The notes: generated from the letters alone by a model not told the origin. A DNA stretch of 64,000 bases from Pseudomonas lutea (GCF_000759445.1 NZ_JRMB01000005.1:3373-67372), one strand, 5' to 3'; shown: positions 53,223-61,309, counted from the first letter of the stretch. Numbers and translations are program-made.

Positions 53223-53651
53223 CTACTCCTTTCGGCCCAGCTTCGAGAGCAGCATGAGACGAATGCTATTGAGTGTGTTCAAACCGGTAGCATATTGCTG
53301 ATGCGTGACTTTACCCACTTTTTCCGCGCCATTAAGCAGGCGCGCAAGTTGGTTGATGTTGTTCGAAATCTTGTTAACCAGATGCAGATACTTGTTATAA
53401 TCTTCTGTGTGTATTTTCTTTTCGGTCAATATCACTTTGGACCTGTTATCGGTAAATAACTGACGAAAAAACGCCGACCGGCCCACGCCGCTTTTTTCAA
53501 CCGCCTCGCGGTAGGGTTCATAAGCCGATTCGGACAATCTGAAAGAGATGACAATTGATTTCTCTTTGGACGCTGCGGCGGTTGATGGTTGCTTCGCCCT
53601 GGAACTGCTCTGCGCCTCGGGCACTGCTGGACTCTGCTTGTCGCGTTTCAT
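53223..53651 (-). CDS. mobC: MobC-like relaxosome accessory protein
   Basis: 142 residues. A basic disordered N-terminus, a ribbon-helix-helix-like part (KSIVISFRLSESAYEPYREAVEKSGVGRSAFFRQLF) and the MobC signature YLHLVNKISNNINQLARLLN. It binds near oriT and helps strand separation. The relaxase starts 5 bases after its stop. Confidence 0.82.
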   Translation of the reverse strand: MKRDKQSPAVPEAQSSSRAKQPSTAAASKEKSIVISFRLSESAYEPYREAVEKSGVGRSAFFRQLFTDNRSKVILTEKKIHTEDYNKYLHLVNKISNNINQLARLLNGAEKVGKVTHQQYATGLNTLNSIRLMLLSKLGRKE

Positions 53652-53830
53652 CCTGAAGACTCGTAGAGGCTGCTTAGATTAACCTAATGGACTTGTAGAG
53701 GCCGATTAGGGGTTTCAAAGGGGCATCCCCTTTGGTACGCGGATTATACACCCTGGTCGGAGACCATGTGTATACATCCTTAGCGTGCCTGTGATGTAGA
53801 TCAGATTCGCAGGCCGCTCGGCATGCAAGT
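53652..53830. other. Probable oriT region
   Basis: It lies between the divergent mobC-relaxase and stb operons. It has a short hairpin GGTC-GGA-GACC followed by ATGTGTATACATCCTTAGC (from about 53763), which recalls the ATCCTG-type nic of MOBP plasmids. The nic site is a guess; the position is typical. Confidence 0.5.
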
Positions 53831-53832
53831 CC

Positions 53833-53948
53833 TAGTCAGCTATTTGTCAGGACTTAGTCATCTAATTGTCAGGAATACGGCCGGAAAAATACTGGTTGTC
53901 AGGTATCTGTCAGCTATTTGTCAGGGATTAGCCATGTCTTTGTCAGGC
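53833..53948. repeat. Two arrays of 11-bp phased direct repeats (stb sites)
   Basis: Core TTGTCAGG. Array 1 starts at 53833, 53844, 53855 and 53866; array 2 at 53896, 53907, 53918, 53929 and 53940. All steps within arrays are exactly 11 bp; the strongest copies are 53844, 53866, 53896, 53918 and 53940. This copies the plan of R388 stbDRs (9-bp repeats with 2-bp spacers in two sets), the StbA binding sites used for plasmid stability. Confidence 0.75.
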
Positions 53949-53961
53949 TTAAGCTTGACGG

Positions 53962-54426
53962 ATGGATGGTGCACGAATATTCTTCGTTACAGCTAAAATT
54001 GAGGACACCAAATTGGTATTGCAGAGGATCACTGAGCATGCACAGCAGATCTCGGGCTTTGAAGCGCTGCCAGTGACAGCGCAAGTATCGATGCTCTATG
54101 ATCTGATTGCAGAAGCACAAAACCATAGCGTACCTTTGAAAATGATATGTGAAGCGATGAATGACGCTGGTTCTACATGCAGTGTTCGCTATCTAAGAGA
54201 AGCTTTATTTACCGTTAGAAAACGACACAAAGACCACGTAGGCGAACCTCGTCCAGTACAGAAAACTGCTGAGAGCAAAGCCACGGCACACACGCCGTCG
54301 AAGCCTGTAGAAACGGATAATGAAGGGAGTTTGGGTCTGACGCCCAAACAACAGAGGGAAGCAAAGGCCAGGTCATACATGGTCAATGACAACCCTCTAT
54401 TGAATCAGTTGAAGGCCAAGGAATAA
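53962..54426 (+). CDS. stbA: StbA-like DNA-binding stability protein
   Basis: 154 residues. The N-terminal helical part ends in a HTH-like segment (VPLKMICEAMNDAGSTCSVRYLREALFTVRKRH, about residues 55-90); the C-terminal part is polar with PKQQREAKARSYMVNDNPLL. In R388, StbA binds repeats next to oriT and places plasmid copies at the nucleoid, favouring stability over transfer. The matching repeats lie directly upstream. Confidence 0.75.
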   Translation: MDGARIFFVTAKIEDTKLVLQRITEHAQQISGFEALPVTAQVSMLYDLIAEAQNHSVPLKMICEAMNDAGSTCSVRYLREALFTVRKRHKDHVGEPRPVQKTAESKATAHTPSKPVETDNEGSLGLTPKQQREAKARSYMVNDNPLLNQLKAKE

Positions 54427-54431
54427 CGTCG

Positions 54432-55133
54432 ATGCTAACAGTTGTAATGAACAATTCGGGTAATAGTGGAAAATCAACTGTATCTGATAACGTACTGGAA
54501 CCGCGAATGGACAATGCGAAAGTTATTCGCATTGAATCCATCAATTCGCATGACGGCAACGCCGATGAAAACATGACCGGCAAACAATACGGCGATATTG
54601 TCAATGGCATCGTCATTTACGATAACGCAATCATTGACGTTGGATCTTCCAACGTTGAAGTATGGCAACGTCTCATGCGCCAGTACAAAGGGTCGCATGA
54701 AATCTGGGATTACTATGTTATCCCGGTCGTGCCCAGCAACAAACAAATGGTAGATACCATCGCGACAATCGAGTCGTTGAGCGAAATGGGTGTACCTGCT
54801 GAAAAAATCAGACTCATTTTTAACAAGGTTGAGAGTGAAGACGTCGACCTGGAAAAAGCGTTCATCCCTATTTTTGCCTATTACAATGCCGAGAAAACTT
54901 TCACACTGAACAAAAACGCGGTTGTCTATGACCATGAGTTTTTCGGCCGTGCCCGTGACGAGGGCATGAGTATTCGAGACATTCTGCAAGATGAAACCAA
55001 CTTCAATGAAATGATCAAGAACGCCGAGACTCCAGCCGACAAAGTTAATTGGTCGCGCAAGCGTGCGCTAAAATACCTCGCTGTGGATATGAACGAAAAG
55101 CTTGATGTCGCCTTTAAAGCACTCTTTGAGTAA
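54432..55133 (+). CDS. stbB: StbB-like P-loop ATPase
   Basis: 233 residues. The P-loop NNSGNSGKST (residues 7-16) is a deviant Walker A with the first conserved Lys missing, as in StbB. DNAIIDVGSSNVEVW serves as Walker B. R388 StbB promotes conjugation and counteracts StbA. Five bases after stbA. Confidence 0.8.
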   Translation: MLTVVMNNSGNSGKSTVSDNVLEPRMDNAKVIRIESINSHDGNADENMTGKQYGDIVNGIVIYDNAIIDVGSSNVEVWQRLMRQYKGSHEIWDYYVIPVVPSNKQMVDTIATIESLSEMGVPAEKIRLIFNKVESEDVDLEKAFIPIFAYYNAEKTFTLNKNAVVYDHEFFGRARDEGMSIRDILQDETNFNEMIKNAETPADKVNWSRKRALKYLAVDMNEKLDVAFKALFE

Positions 55134-55693
55134 TGACGATGAGCACAAGTGTTGATTTACTGAAGGACGCCATCATTGCCGAAGTCGCCTCGGATGTATT
55201 GAAGATCAGGGATGATCTCCAGCTTATCGGGCCATTGGTCACACAGTTGAAAGATTCCTTTCCTGGCCATTTCGACGCATTACAAGCAGGCCTTGTTGAA
55301 ACACTCGATCAAATCAATGAGGGCATCAAGGAGGCAGGAGGCGAGCGAATAGATTTTGTTCGTGGTCAGCTCCACGTTTTCATTGAACAGGCTATTGACA
55401 AGGCCTTTCAATCAAATTCGGAAAAAGTCGAGAAACTGACGCAGGCTTTTGCCGAGCAAAACAACGCTGCCGCGATGAACCTGCGCAATCAGTTTGATGA
55501 AGTGTCGAATGGTATGAAGGCTATTCGGGTCGAAATGGCTCGTATGAAATTCCCCACCTGGGCGAAGGTGGCCATTCCCCTGGCTTTTGTTTTTGCGATA
55601 GGCTGTACGGCGGTAGCGACTTACCAGTTTGCCTCATACAAGGAAGCTGTCTACATGAAAGCGTTTGTTGAGTATTCAAAGGCGAAAAAATAG
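55133..55693 (+). CDS. stbC: StbC-like membrane protein
   Basis: 186 residues: helical coiled-coil body (about 1-140) and one transmembrane helix near the C-terminus (WAKVAIPLAFVFAIGCTAVATY). Third gene of the stb operon, overlapping stbB by one base (TAATG). Its function is unknown in R388 too. Confidence 0.72.
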   Translation: MTMSTSVDLLKDAIIAEVASDVLKIRDDLQLIGPLVTQLKDSFPGHFDALQAGLVETLDQINEGIKEAGGERIDFVRGQLHVFIEQAIDKAFQSNSEKVEKLTQAFAEQNNAAAMNLRNQFDEVSNGMKAIRVEMARMKFPTWAKVAIPLAFVFAIGCTAVATYQFASYKEAVYMKAFVEYSKAKK

Positions 55694-55702
55694 GGACTAA
55701 TC

Positions 55703-56002
55703 ATGAAAGCTATTCTTACAGCATCTGTGTTGGCCATGAGCTTGATTTCACTGAATGCCAGTGCTGCTGACCCGTGCAAGGCAGTGCTCTGCCTTGCTGG
55801 TGAAGTCATGGGCCAGGGCGGTGGTTCTGAATGCAGTGACACCATTCAGGAATATTTTGGTATTCAGGTCTGGAAGAAGGGAAAATTCAAACCCTCTGAT
55901 ACGGCGAAACAGCGCGCAGGTTTCCTGAATGGCTGCCCTGCCGATGATGGTGGCTTCAAGAAAAAGATTGGCGACAAGTTTGGTAAAGTGCTGAGCCTTT
56001 GA
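55703..56002 (+). CDS. KikA/TrbM-family exported protein
   Basis: 99 residues. A signal peptide ends at ASAAD; the mature part has the TrbM pattern PCKAVLCLAGEVMGQGGGSECSDTIQEYF, with PSDTAKQRAGFLNGCP near the end. Four to five Cys suggest disulfides in the periplasm. IncN/IncW plasmids carry kikA after stbABC in the same way. GGGAC precedes the ATG. A terminator follows. Confidence 0.8.
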   Translation: MKAILTASVLAMSLISLNASAADPCKAVLCLAGEVMGQGGGSECSDTIQEYFGIQVWKKGKFKPSDTAKQRAGFLNGCPADDGGFKKKIGDKFGKVLSL

Positions 56003-56017
56003 GGCAAGCTCTCCAAA

Positions 56018-56042
56018 AACCCGCTCTGCGGGTTTTTTTCTC
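56018..56042 (+). terminator. Terminator of the stb-kikA operon
   Basis: AACCCGC-tct-GCGGGTTTTTTT. Confidence 0.85.
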
Positions 56043-56083
56043 CCTCTCCCTCTCCCTCTCCCTCTCCCTCTCCCTCTCCCTCG
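56040..56083. repeat. Hexanucleotide tandem repeat (CTCCCT)n
   Basis: About seven uninterrupted copies of CTCCCT directly after the terminator T-run. A length-variable microsatellite by nature. Confidence 0.9.
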
Positions 56084-56369
56084 ATAAGGTCGTTCTTGGG
56101 CCGCCTCATTTCCGATTTCTATCGCCGATTCAGGGTTCTGTAGAACCCAGCTGGACCAGCCGTGTGAACCAGCAACATCTCGCGTTGAAAAAAGGCCTCG
56201 TAAAACGCCCTGTGAGCGGTTTCACCACCAACGCCACGGATTGGATCCCTTAGACCTGTAAAAGCGCGCAGGCGCGCTCTGAGCTCGCTGAATTGGTCCT
56301 TACATCGCAGGAAGCCCCCCCCGTTTCTGACAGCTCGCTTTTAGGTCGCTATTCAACAAAGTTCTACTG
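56084..56369. other. Gene-free stretch left of structured element B
   Basis: No supported gene. Confidence 0.35.
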
Positions 56370-56510
56370 CAGTCCAGCGCGCACACGCGCCCGGTTGAGC
56401 GGGCAGCCGGTTTACCGGCTGGGCGCGATTTATCCGGGTCTTAGCGCCCCGGAGGGGTCGAGGCTGTGCCGAGAGTGCGGGCGGGACGCCCGGGCCGCTT
56501 AGACGGACTG
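56370..56510 (+). ncRNA. Structured element B (141 nt), twin of 24324-24464
   Basis: A closing stem CAGTCC (56370-56375) with GGACTG (56505-56510), then GCGC-ACAC-GCGC, CAGCCGG-TTTA-CCGGCTG, CCCC-GGA-GGGG, GGC-TGT-GCC and CGGGCG-GGA-CGCCCG. Same length and same unpaired blocks as element A, but changed stems that still pair. It lies about 430 bp left of the first iteron of the RepA origin. Strand nominal. Confidence 0.5.
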
Positions 56511-56937
56511 TTTCACAGATCTCGAGGTACGTGCCCCCGGCAGGGTGTGCTTTTATGCAATTTGTTCTTTGGCTTTGCTTTGATCGATGTCCGTGCAGTC
56601 ACTGATTTGTTTGGCATGTTTGTTAATTGCAGGCAACGCTCAAAGTTAAGAGGCCGAAGGCTAGCTGCTTTCGATGGGCAGGACGCCCATCCCAGGCCGC
56701 CGTAGGCGGGGCGTAGCCAGGATGGCGGAGGGCAGGCGGCGTTGGAAAGGCAAATTTGGTGCTAGGCCCGCTTGTTGCCGGGAGTCACACGCTCTGTTTT
56801 CGTTTTTAAAAGATTTTTATTTTCTTACCTGTTTTAAACCTGTTTTAGAGCCAATTTCGGTACTTTGGATAAGAAGGCTAACCTATTGTTTTTACTGGGC
56901 TTTCCTGTGCTTGTTTTTGGGGATGAATTTGCTTGAT
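56511..56937. other. Origin-proximal region with AT-rich segment
   Basis: 56790-56920 is AT-rich (runs such as TTTTTATTTTC) and is the likely strand-opening site of the iteron origin. No gene supported. Confidence 0.45.
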
Positions 56938-57023
56938 GGGGAGAGATTCCGGCTATTGGGGGAGAGATTCCGGCTAAAGAGGGAGAAATTCCGGCTATGC
57001 GAAGGGGGAGAGATTCCGGCTGT
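56938..57023 (+). repeat. Iterons 1-4 of the RepA origin (oriV)
   Basis: Consensus GGGGAGAGATTCCGGCTAT; copies start at 56938, 56959, 56980 (variant) and 57005 (variant), spaced 21-25 bp, about two helical turns. Two DnaA-box-like 9-mers follow: TTACCCACA (57044-57052) and TTATGCACA (57078-57086). With the AT-rich stretch to the left this is a standard iteron origin. Confidence 0.85.
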
Positions 57024-57161
57024 AATACCCTGCTTTTTCTATGTTACCCACAGCATATAAACAGCTTAATAACATGTTTATGCACAGGTAAAAAAGTGGA
57101 GCGCCATTGACACTCTCTCCCCCGCAGCCATAATCGAACTCCATGCAGGGAGGTAGTCGCG

Positions 57162-57860
57162 GTGGCGGGTCTGGAGAAATTCAAGGTATCTCAATCAAAT
57201 AGCCTCATTGAGGCTTCGTATACGCTGACCCTCAACGAAAAGCGTCTGATCCTGTGCGCTGCATCCATGATCGATTCGCGAAACGAGCATCCCGAAGGGC
57301 CAGCAGGCTTTCTGGTTGTCCGCGCGGAGGAATTTTCGAACCTGTTTGGTATAGAAACCCGTCACGCCTACGGCATTCTTGCTGAGGCAGTCGACAAGCT
57401 CTGGACCCGTGAAATCAAATCCGTCGATTCAGGGGATATGCGGTGGATCTATCACCGCAAATATCTTGAAGGTCAGGGCTGCGTGCAGATAGGGTTCTCT
57501 CCCACGGTCTTGCCTCAGATGACCATGCTGAACCGAGAATTCACGTCCTACCAACTCAAGCACATAGGCAATCTTGGCAGCTTCTACTCCATTCGCATGT
57601 ACGAGCTGGCAGCCCAGATGGTCAACTTGCGCCATGGCCGGCGCTACATTGATTTACAACGGTTACGACAGATCCTGGACCTGGGCGAAAAATACGCGAA
57701 CAACAAGGATTTGCGTAAATGGGTCCTGGACCCTGCAATCAACGATATTAACGCCCATACAAACCTGCGCATGAAGCTGCTGCCCATACGGGAAGGCCGC
57801 AAGATTGCAGGGTTTGATTGCGTGGTGGTGCGGGACGACCAGATGTCTCTGGTCATTTAA
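57162..57860 (+). CDS. repA: RepA replication initiator (Rep_3 family)
   Basis: 232 residues. Two winged-helix domains in the Rep_3 plan: N-terminal VSQSNSLIEASYTLTLNEKRLILCAASMID, and C-terminal LGSFYSIRMYELAAQMVNLRHGRRYIDLQRLRQIL with the iteron-binding helix. Dimers repress, monomers bind iterons and open the origin. GTG start, decided by AGGGAGGT 8 bases upstream. Four iterons precede it and one follows at 57862. Confidence 0.92.
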   Translation: MAGLEKFKVSQSNSLIEASYTLTLNEKRLILCAASMIDSRNEHPEGPAGFLVVRAEEFSNLFGIETRHAYGILAEAVDKLWTREIKSVDSGDMRWIYHRKYLEGQGCVQIGFSPTVLPQMTMLNREFTSYQLKHIGNLGSFYSIRMYELAAQMVNLRHGRRYIDLQRLRQILDLGEKYANNKDLRKWVLDPAINDINAHTNLRMKLLPIREGRKIAGFDCVVVRDDQMSLVI

Positions 57861-57861
57861 G

Positions 57862-57880
57862 GTGGAGAGATTCCGGCTAT
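57862..57880 (+). repeat. Iteron 5, after repA
   Basis: GTGGAGAGATTCCGGCTAT begins at the repA stop. Confidence 0.8.
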
Positions 57881-57932
57881 AGCCCCCACGCGATGGTGGG
57901 TGTTCTTACTCATGTCTCGAGAGGGCAGCAAC

Positions 57933-58394
57933 GTGCCGGCACGCTCAAAGATTGAGCCTTTTGATTCACTTCTAGGCACCATGCCTGATCCGCACCTGGC
58001 CAAGCGCATTGGCGTCACTACTGAGGCTGTGCGTCAACGCCGCCTTAAACTGGACATCGGCCCATACGTTGAGCCAGGCATGCCTTCGTTGGAGCGCTTT
58101 GCTGCGTTGGTCGGTGCGCTATCGGATAGGTACGTGGGCCAGCTGCTGGGCGTTAGCACTTCAGTAGTCAGAGCGCGCAGGACCTTATTGGGTATTCCAC
58201 CTGCAGAGCCGCGCAAGGCCCTAGCGGGCTATGTTGGCGTGCTGGGCCTCCTTACGGATGAGGCAGTAGGCAAGCTTGCAGGAGTATCAAAACAGTGCGT
58301 AACGGCCCGAAGAAACGCCCTTGGCATCCAATCGCAGCGTGATCGCCGAAAACACATGGTGTTGGACGGGAAAATGATTGCGCGTGATTCATGA
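57933..58394 (+). CDS. HTH-repeat protein downstream of repA
   Basis: 153 residues from GTG (57933, with GAGAGGG upstream; an ATG at 57912 is also possible). Three similar HTH-like units: HLAKRIGVTTEAVRQRRLKLDI, YVGQLLGVSTSVVRARRTLLGI and AVGKLAGVSKQCVTARRNALGI, about 55 residues apart. Tandem HTH units suit binding to repeated DNA such as the iteron units; this is inference. Probably co-transcribed with repA. Confidence 0.65.
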   Translation: MPARSKIEPFDSLLGTMPDPHLAKRIGVTTEAVRQRRLKLDIGPYVEPGMPSLERFAALVGALSDRYVGQLLGVSTSVVRARRTLLGIPPAEPRKALAGYVGVLGLLTDEAVGKLAGVSKQCVTARRNALGIQSQRDRRKHMVLDGKMIARDS

Positions 58395-58482
58395 TTAGGA
58401 TCGCGCATCGGACTGGACTGGGCTGCAGATCCGGCTGGCTCAGCGGGTCGTCCTGCTGACCCTTCTGCATTTGCGGTTCGGA

Positions 58483-58785
58483 TTACTCGGGTTTTGGCGG
58501 ACGACCAGCCGGAAGGGGCCCCAGCTCCACCTCTGCGCCGTGCGCGCGCATGCATTCCACTATCCGGCCTAGCTCCTCATCCGAAAGCGTGAGCAACGCA
58601 GCCATGTAGAAGTGCATGTGCAGGCTCAATTCACGGGCCGCTACTCCGCCTGTGTACTTGCGCCATTGAGCGCCCTGGGCGAGTCCTGCAAGGTCTGCCA
58701 TCTGCGCACTGGTGAAATTGAGCTCATCCTTCAGGTGCGCCAGATCACCCGTCGAAGGCGGGTCGTAATGTTGAATTCGTTTCAT
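58483..58785 (-). CDS. HTH-like hypothetical protein
   Basis: 100 residues. DLAHLKDELNFTSAQMADLAGLAQGAQWRKYTGG looks like an XRE-type HTH; then a helical middle with FYMAALLTLSDEELGRIVE. A small plasmid family; function unknown. Its ATG overlaps the stop of the 55-residue membrane protein gene. Confidence 0.6.
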   Translation of the reverse strand: MKRIQHYDPPSTGDLAHLKDELNFTSAQMADLAGLAQGAQWRKYTGGVAARELSLHMHFYMAALLTLSDEELGRIVECMRAHGAEVELGPLPAGRPPKPE

Positions 58786-58949
58786 GACAGCAGTTTGAAG
58801 GCAAGCCAGAATACGCCGAGCGCGAATGCTGCGCCCAGACTGGCAGACACCAGCATGTTCCGGGTTTCGTGGCGAGGGCCGTTGCGGACCTCATTGCGCA
58901 GCTGTGCAAGATCTTCTTTGATCTGCTTAATGACTTGATCGTGGCTCAT
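58782..58949 (-). CDS. Small membrane protein with coiled N-terminus
   Basis: 55 residues: MSHDQVIKQIKEDLAQLRNEV (coiled), then RHETRNMLVSASLGAAFALG and a hydrophobic end VFWLAFKLLS. CAGGAAGATC precedes the ATG. Coupled by ATGA to the HTH-like gene. Confidence 0.55.
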   Translation of the reverse strand: MSHDQVIKQIKEDLAQLRNEVRNGPRHETRNMLVSASLGAAFALGVFWLAFKLLS

Positions 58950-59043
58950 GATCTTCCTGTTCGGGGATGCAGGGTCATGCCGTTGCAGACCCTGTGCTAA
59001 CTGTCTCGCAAACCCCTATGAATCTCAAGAGCCGACGGACAAT

Positions 59044-59066
59044 GGCCCCGATTTCTCGGGGCCTTT
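59044..59066. terminator. Hairpin GGCCCCG/CGGGGCC
   Basis: A 7-bp stem with loop ATTTCT, next to the stop of the 63-residue gene; TTTGCTT follows on the plus strand. Confidence 0.6.
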
Positions 59067-59068
59067 GC

Positions 59069-59260
59069 TTAGAACTTCAGGATGAAAGAAGCAACTGTGA
59101 CGATCACGGTAACGATCCCGCCTGCCGCCACAAACGGGTAAAAAAACGTTTCCCGCTTTACCTTGTTGGTCTCTGCGATCAGCTTTCGCGTTTCGGCGGC
59201 CAGCTTCTGGATCTCGGCTTCCAGTTTCTCAAACTCCAGTTCTTCGCGCTCGGTCTTCAT
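59069..59260 (-). CDS. Small coiled-coil membrane protein
   Basis: 63 residues: a charged coiled coil with regular Glu/Leu spacing (EELEFEKLEAEIQKLAAETRKLIAE, about 6-30) and one transmembrane helix (YPFVAAGGIVTVIVTVASFIL). AAAGGATGAGCC precedes the ATG. No family recognised. Confidence 0.6.
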   Translation of the reverse strand: MKTEREELEFEKLEAEIQKLAAETRKLIAETNKVKRETFFYPFVAAGGIVTVIVTVASFILKF

Positions 59261-59516
59261 GGCTCATCCTTTCGGGGTTCGGGCTGCACCCACCGTGCCT
59301 CCCATGGAAAGTATTATACGAAGAATCCGTATATTATGCAACCCTTTTAGGTTGCCTATATGTGATTAATTTCAGCGCTCGACACCTTGCCTTTGACTTT
59401 GATGTGATCTGGGCCAAGCGTTTAGGGGAGCGTGCTTTTGACTTTATAAAAACGGCGCGCAGCGCCCTTCCTTCTGCAGGATCGGGATGCACTCCAGTCC
59501 CTGGAGGTGATCCGTT
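59261..59516. other. Gene-free stretch
   Basis: The open frame at 59362-59748 runs through repeats and inverted repeats and is not supported as a gene. Confidence 0.35.
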
Positions 59517-59645
59517 CCAATGCGATGAGGGTTTGCGTGCGATACAGGGGGCCGGCTGGGCGTCAGGTGCAAGGGCAGAAGCGAAGCGTCCCTTGCACCT
59601 GACGCCCAGTTGGTCACCATCGCATAAAGCAAACCCCGCATTGGG
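59517..59645. repeat. Large imperfect palindrome with 20-bp perfect core
   Basis: A perfect inverted repeat: arms at 59556-59575 and 59590-59609 (20 bp each), loop of 14 bases. Outer parts (CCAATGCG...GGGTTTGC left; GCAAACCCCGCATTGG right) also pair imperfectly, so the whole is about 130 bp. Confidence 0.8.
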
Positions 59646-59696
59646 ACGTATCGCCGGAACTGGCACGCACGGACTGCGCGCTTTTGACCTGGGAGA

Positions 59697-59712
59697 TTTT
59701 CGCCCGCGAAAA
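59697..59712. promoter_or_regulatory. Short palindromic variant TTTTCGCCCGCGAAAA
   Basis: Identical to the shorter variant at 33969-33984. No gene starts nearby. Confidence 0.45.
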
Positions 59713-59894
59713 TCGACTGCCTTTGGTGCGCGGAGCGCGCAGGCCTGAAAGGCCGGAACGAGAGTGGACCGCCCGAAAGGGTCGAGACTAGACCGAAGGG
59801 CGACGGCTCGATGCGCAGCGCGGGGAACGTCCCCCGAAGGGGGCGAGCATGGCTGGCAGTTAAAGCTTTGAGGATCGTCCCATTGCACCCATCC

Positions 59895-60104
59895 ATGGCT
59901 AACAGCATTTACTCCCTCGCCGGGAGGCAGAGGGCAAGGGAGGTGCAGCAACCCCTGCCCTTTACCTCGAAGGGTTTTAAACGCCCTTCAAATCCATCAA
60001 GGCACGCTGCGCTCGCTCCCAGCGCCCGTTCGAGGCTCGGGCCGGTGAACCGGCCCTGAGCTTCGCTGCGGCCTTGTACAGCGGCCTTGACGCCTCTGCA
60101 AACC
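59895..60104. repeat. Structured repeat R2, related to 31348-31558
   Basis: About 80% like R1, same orientation, placed just left of the iteron array. Hairpins are kept through paired changes (see R1); GGGCCGGT-GA-ACCGGCCC is longer than its R1 counterpart. Confidence 0.55.
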
Positions 60105-60145
60105 AGTACGTGATTGATGGGCATAGCCGCCCTGCGCACATTAAG

Positions 60146-60752
60146 GGGGAGACATTCCGGCTATACCCGACGGATGCCTAGCGACAGCCTGTCCTAATTA
60201 AGGAGGAGAGATTCCGGCTATGGCTGATGGCCTTTCCTGCACGACCGAAGAGCACAGAGAGCATCGTTCGATCCGTCTCAAAAGGGGAGAGATTCCGGCT
60301 ATGCCGCTACGCTGGTCAGCGCAATCATGATCGCGGCGCAGCCCGCAGGGCTGAGCCGTCTGATGCAGCTCAAAGGAGGAGAGATTCCGGCTATACCAAT
60401 ATCCTGGCCAGCGCGATCGGGACGACGGCACAGCCGCAAGGCTGCGTCGTTCGATCCGGCTTAAAGGGGGAGAGATTCCGGCTATCCCAGACGCTGGGCA
60501 GCGCGACCGTGACTGCGGCGCAGCCAACAGGGCTGAACCACTCAATCCAGCTTAAAGGGGAGAGATTCCGGCTATGGCATATCTTGGCAGCGCGAGGGAC
60601 GACGGCACAGCCTGCAAGGCTGTGTTGTACGATCTGGCTTAAGGGGGAGAGATTCCGGCTATCCCATACGCTGGGCAGCGCGACCGTGACTGCGACGCAG
60701 CCGGCAGGGCTAAGCCATTCAATCAAGCTTAAAGGGGAGAGATTCCGGCTAT
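60146..60752 (+). repeat. Long-period iteron array (iterons 6-13)
   Basis: Iteron copies start at 60146, 60203, 60284, 60376, 60467, 60557, 60644 and 60734; after the first two the period is 87-92 bp. The spacers are themselves repeated and alternate between two types: one with GCGGCGCAGCC...CAGGGCTG and one with GACGGCACAGCC...AAGGCTG. Each holds a small CAGCC/GGCTG hairpin. It is likely an incompatibility/copy-control locus titrating RepA. Confidence 0.8.
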
Positions 60753-60784
60753 GGATCAGCGCACACGTCTTGGGAAGAGAGCTT

Positions 60785-61168
60785 TTATTGCTCTGGGGTT
60801 TTGGCTTTTTTGCGCGTCCCAGCCTGTGATTCAGCGATGAGGGCCAGTACCTGGTTAACCAGCGTAGGTGGCACTGCCACCTCGACCCAGCCGCGTGGCA
60901 CTTTCTTGCCGGTGGCTACTGCCTGTGACTCCTGCCATTCCTCATAAGCCTCCCACACCCTGTTGACCGACTTCTCCACGGCCTGTCGGGTGACACCAAA
61001 CCTAGCGGCAATCTGGGTGTTTGTGTACTCGCTGGATTGGGTAAGCGATAACCGGGCCGCTTCGATCCGCTCAGGATCGATGCCCTTGAGGAACGGTAGC
61101 AGCAGCTCAAAATCCGCTACGGTCATTGACCGCCTGACCCGGCCTGGCCGTGGCTTGGTAGTTGACAT
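60785..61168 (-). CDS. KorA/TrfB-like transcriptional repressor
   Basis: 127 residues. MTVADFELLLPFLKGIDPERIEAARLSL and the HTH NTQIAARFGVTRQAVEKSVNRVWEAYEE (about 47-75) follow KorA of IncP plasmids, with PRGWVEVAVPPTLVNQVLALIAE resembling the KorA dimer region. KorA shuts down backbone promoters jointly. It is the best local candidate to bind the 16-bp palindrome. TAAGGG precedes the ATG at 61168; a later Met (61126) is possible. Confidence 0.78.
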   Translation of the reverse strand: MSTTKPRPGRVRRSMTVADFELLLPFLKGIDPERIEAARLSLTQSSEYTNTQIAARFGVTRQAVEKSVNRVWEAYEEWQESQAVATGKKVPRGWVEVAVPPTLVNQVLALIAESQAGTRKKAKTPEQ

Positions 61169-61188
61169 GCTTTGCCCTTACTTGAGAA

Positions 61189-61207
61189 GGCGCCGCTGGG
61201 CGGCGCC
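61189..61207. terminator. GC-rich hairpin between ssb and the KorA-like gene
   Basis: A perfect stem GGCGCCGC-tgg-GCGGCGCC. It may end ssb transcripts or attenuate read-through. Confidence 0.45.
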
Positions 61208-61309
61208 ATAGTGCCGACAGATTGAATTTTACGGCATCTTCGCAGCCGCCCTGGGAAGTAATGACTTCCCTCTTGAAAGCCCCGGCCCTAAGGCCAAGGC
61301 GGAGTCGGG

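Noticed and set aside
53763-53785. Firm call of a nic site at TACATCCTTAGC
   Set aside because: It resembles the MOBP ATCCTG nic but departs at the last base, and the relaxase subgroup is not certain; kept only as part of a probable oriT region.
59362-59748. 128-codon open frame
   Set aside because: It runs through a 130-bp palindrome and an operator variant and has no ribosome site.
60146-60752. CRISPR array
   Set aside because: Repeats are 19 bp with spacers of about 70 bp that are themselves repeated, no cas genes are present, and the same repeat occurs at the RepA origin; these are iterons.
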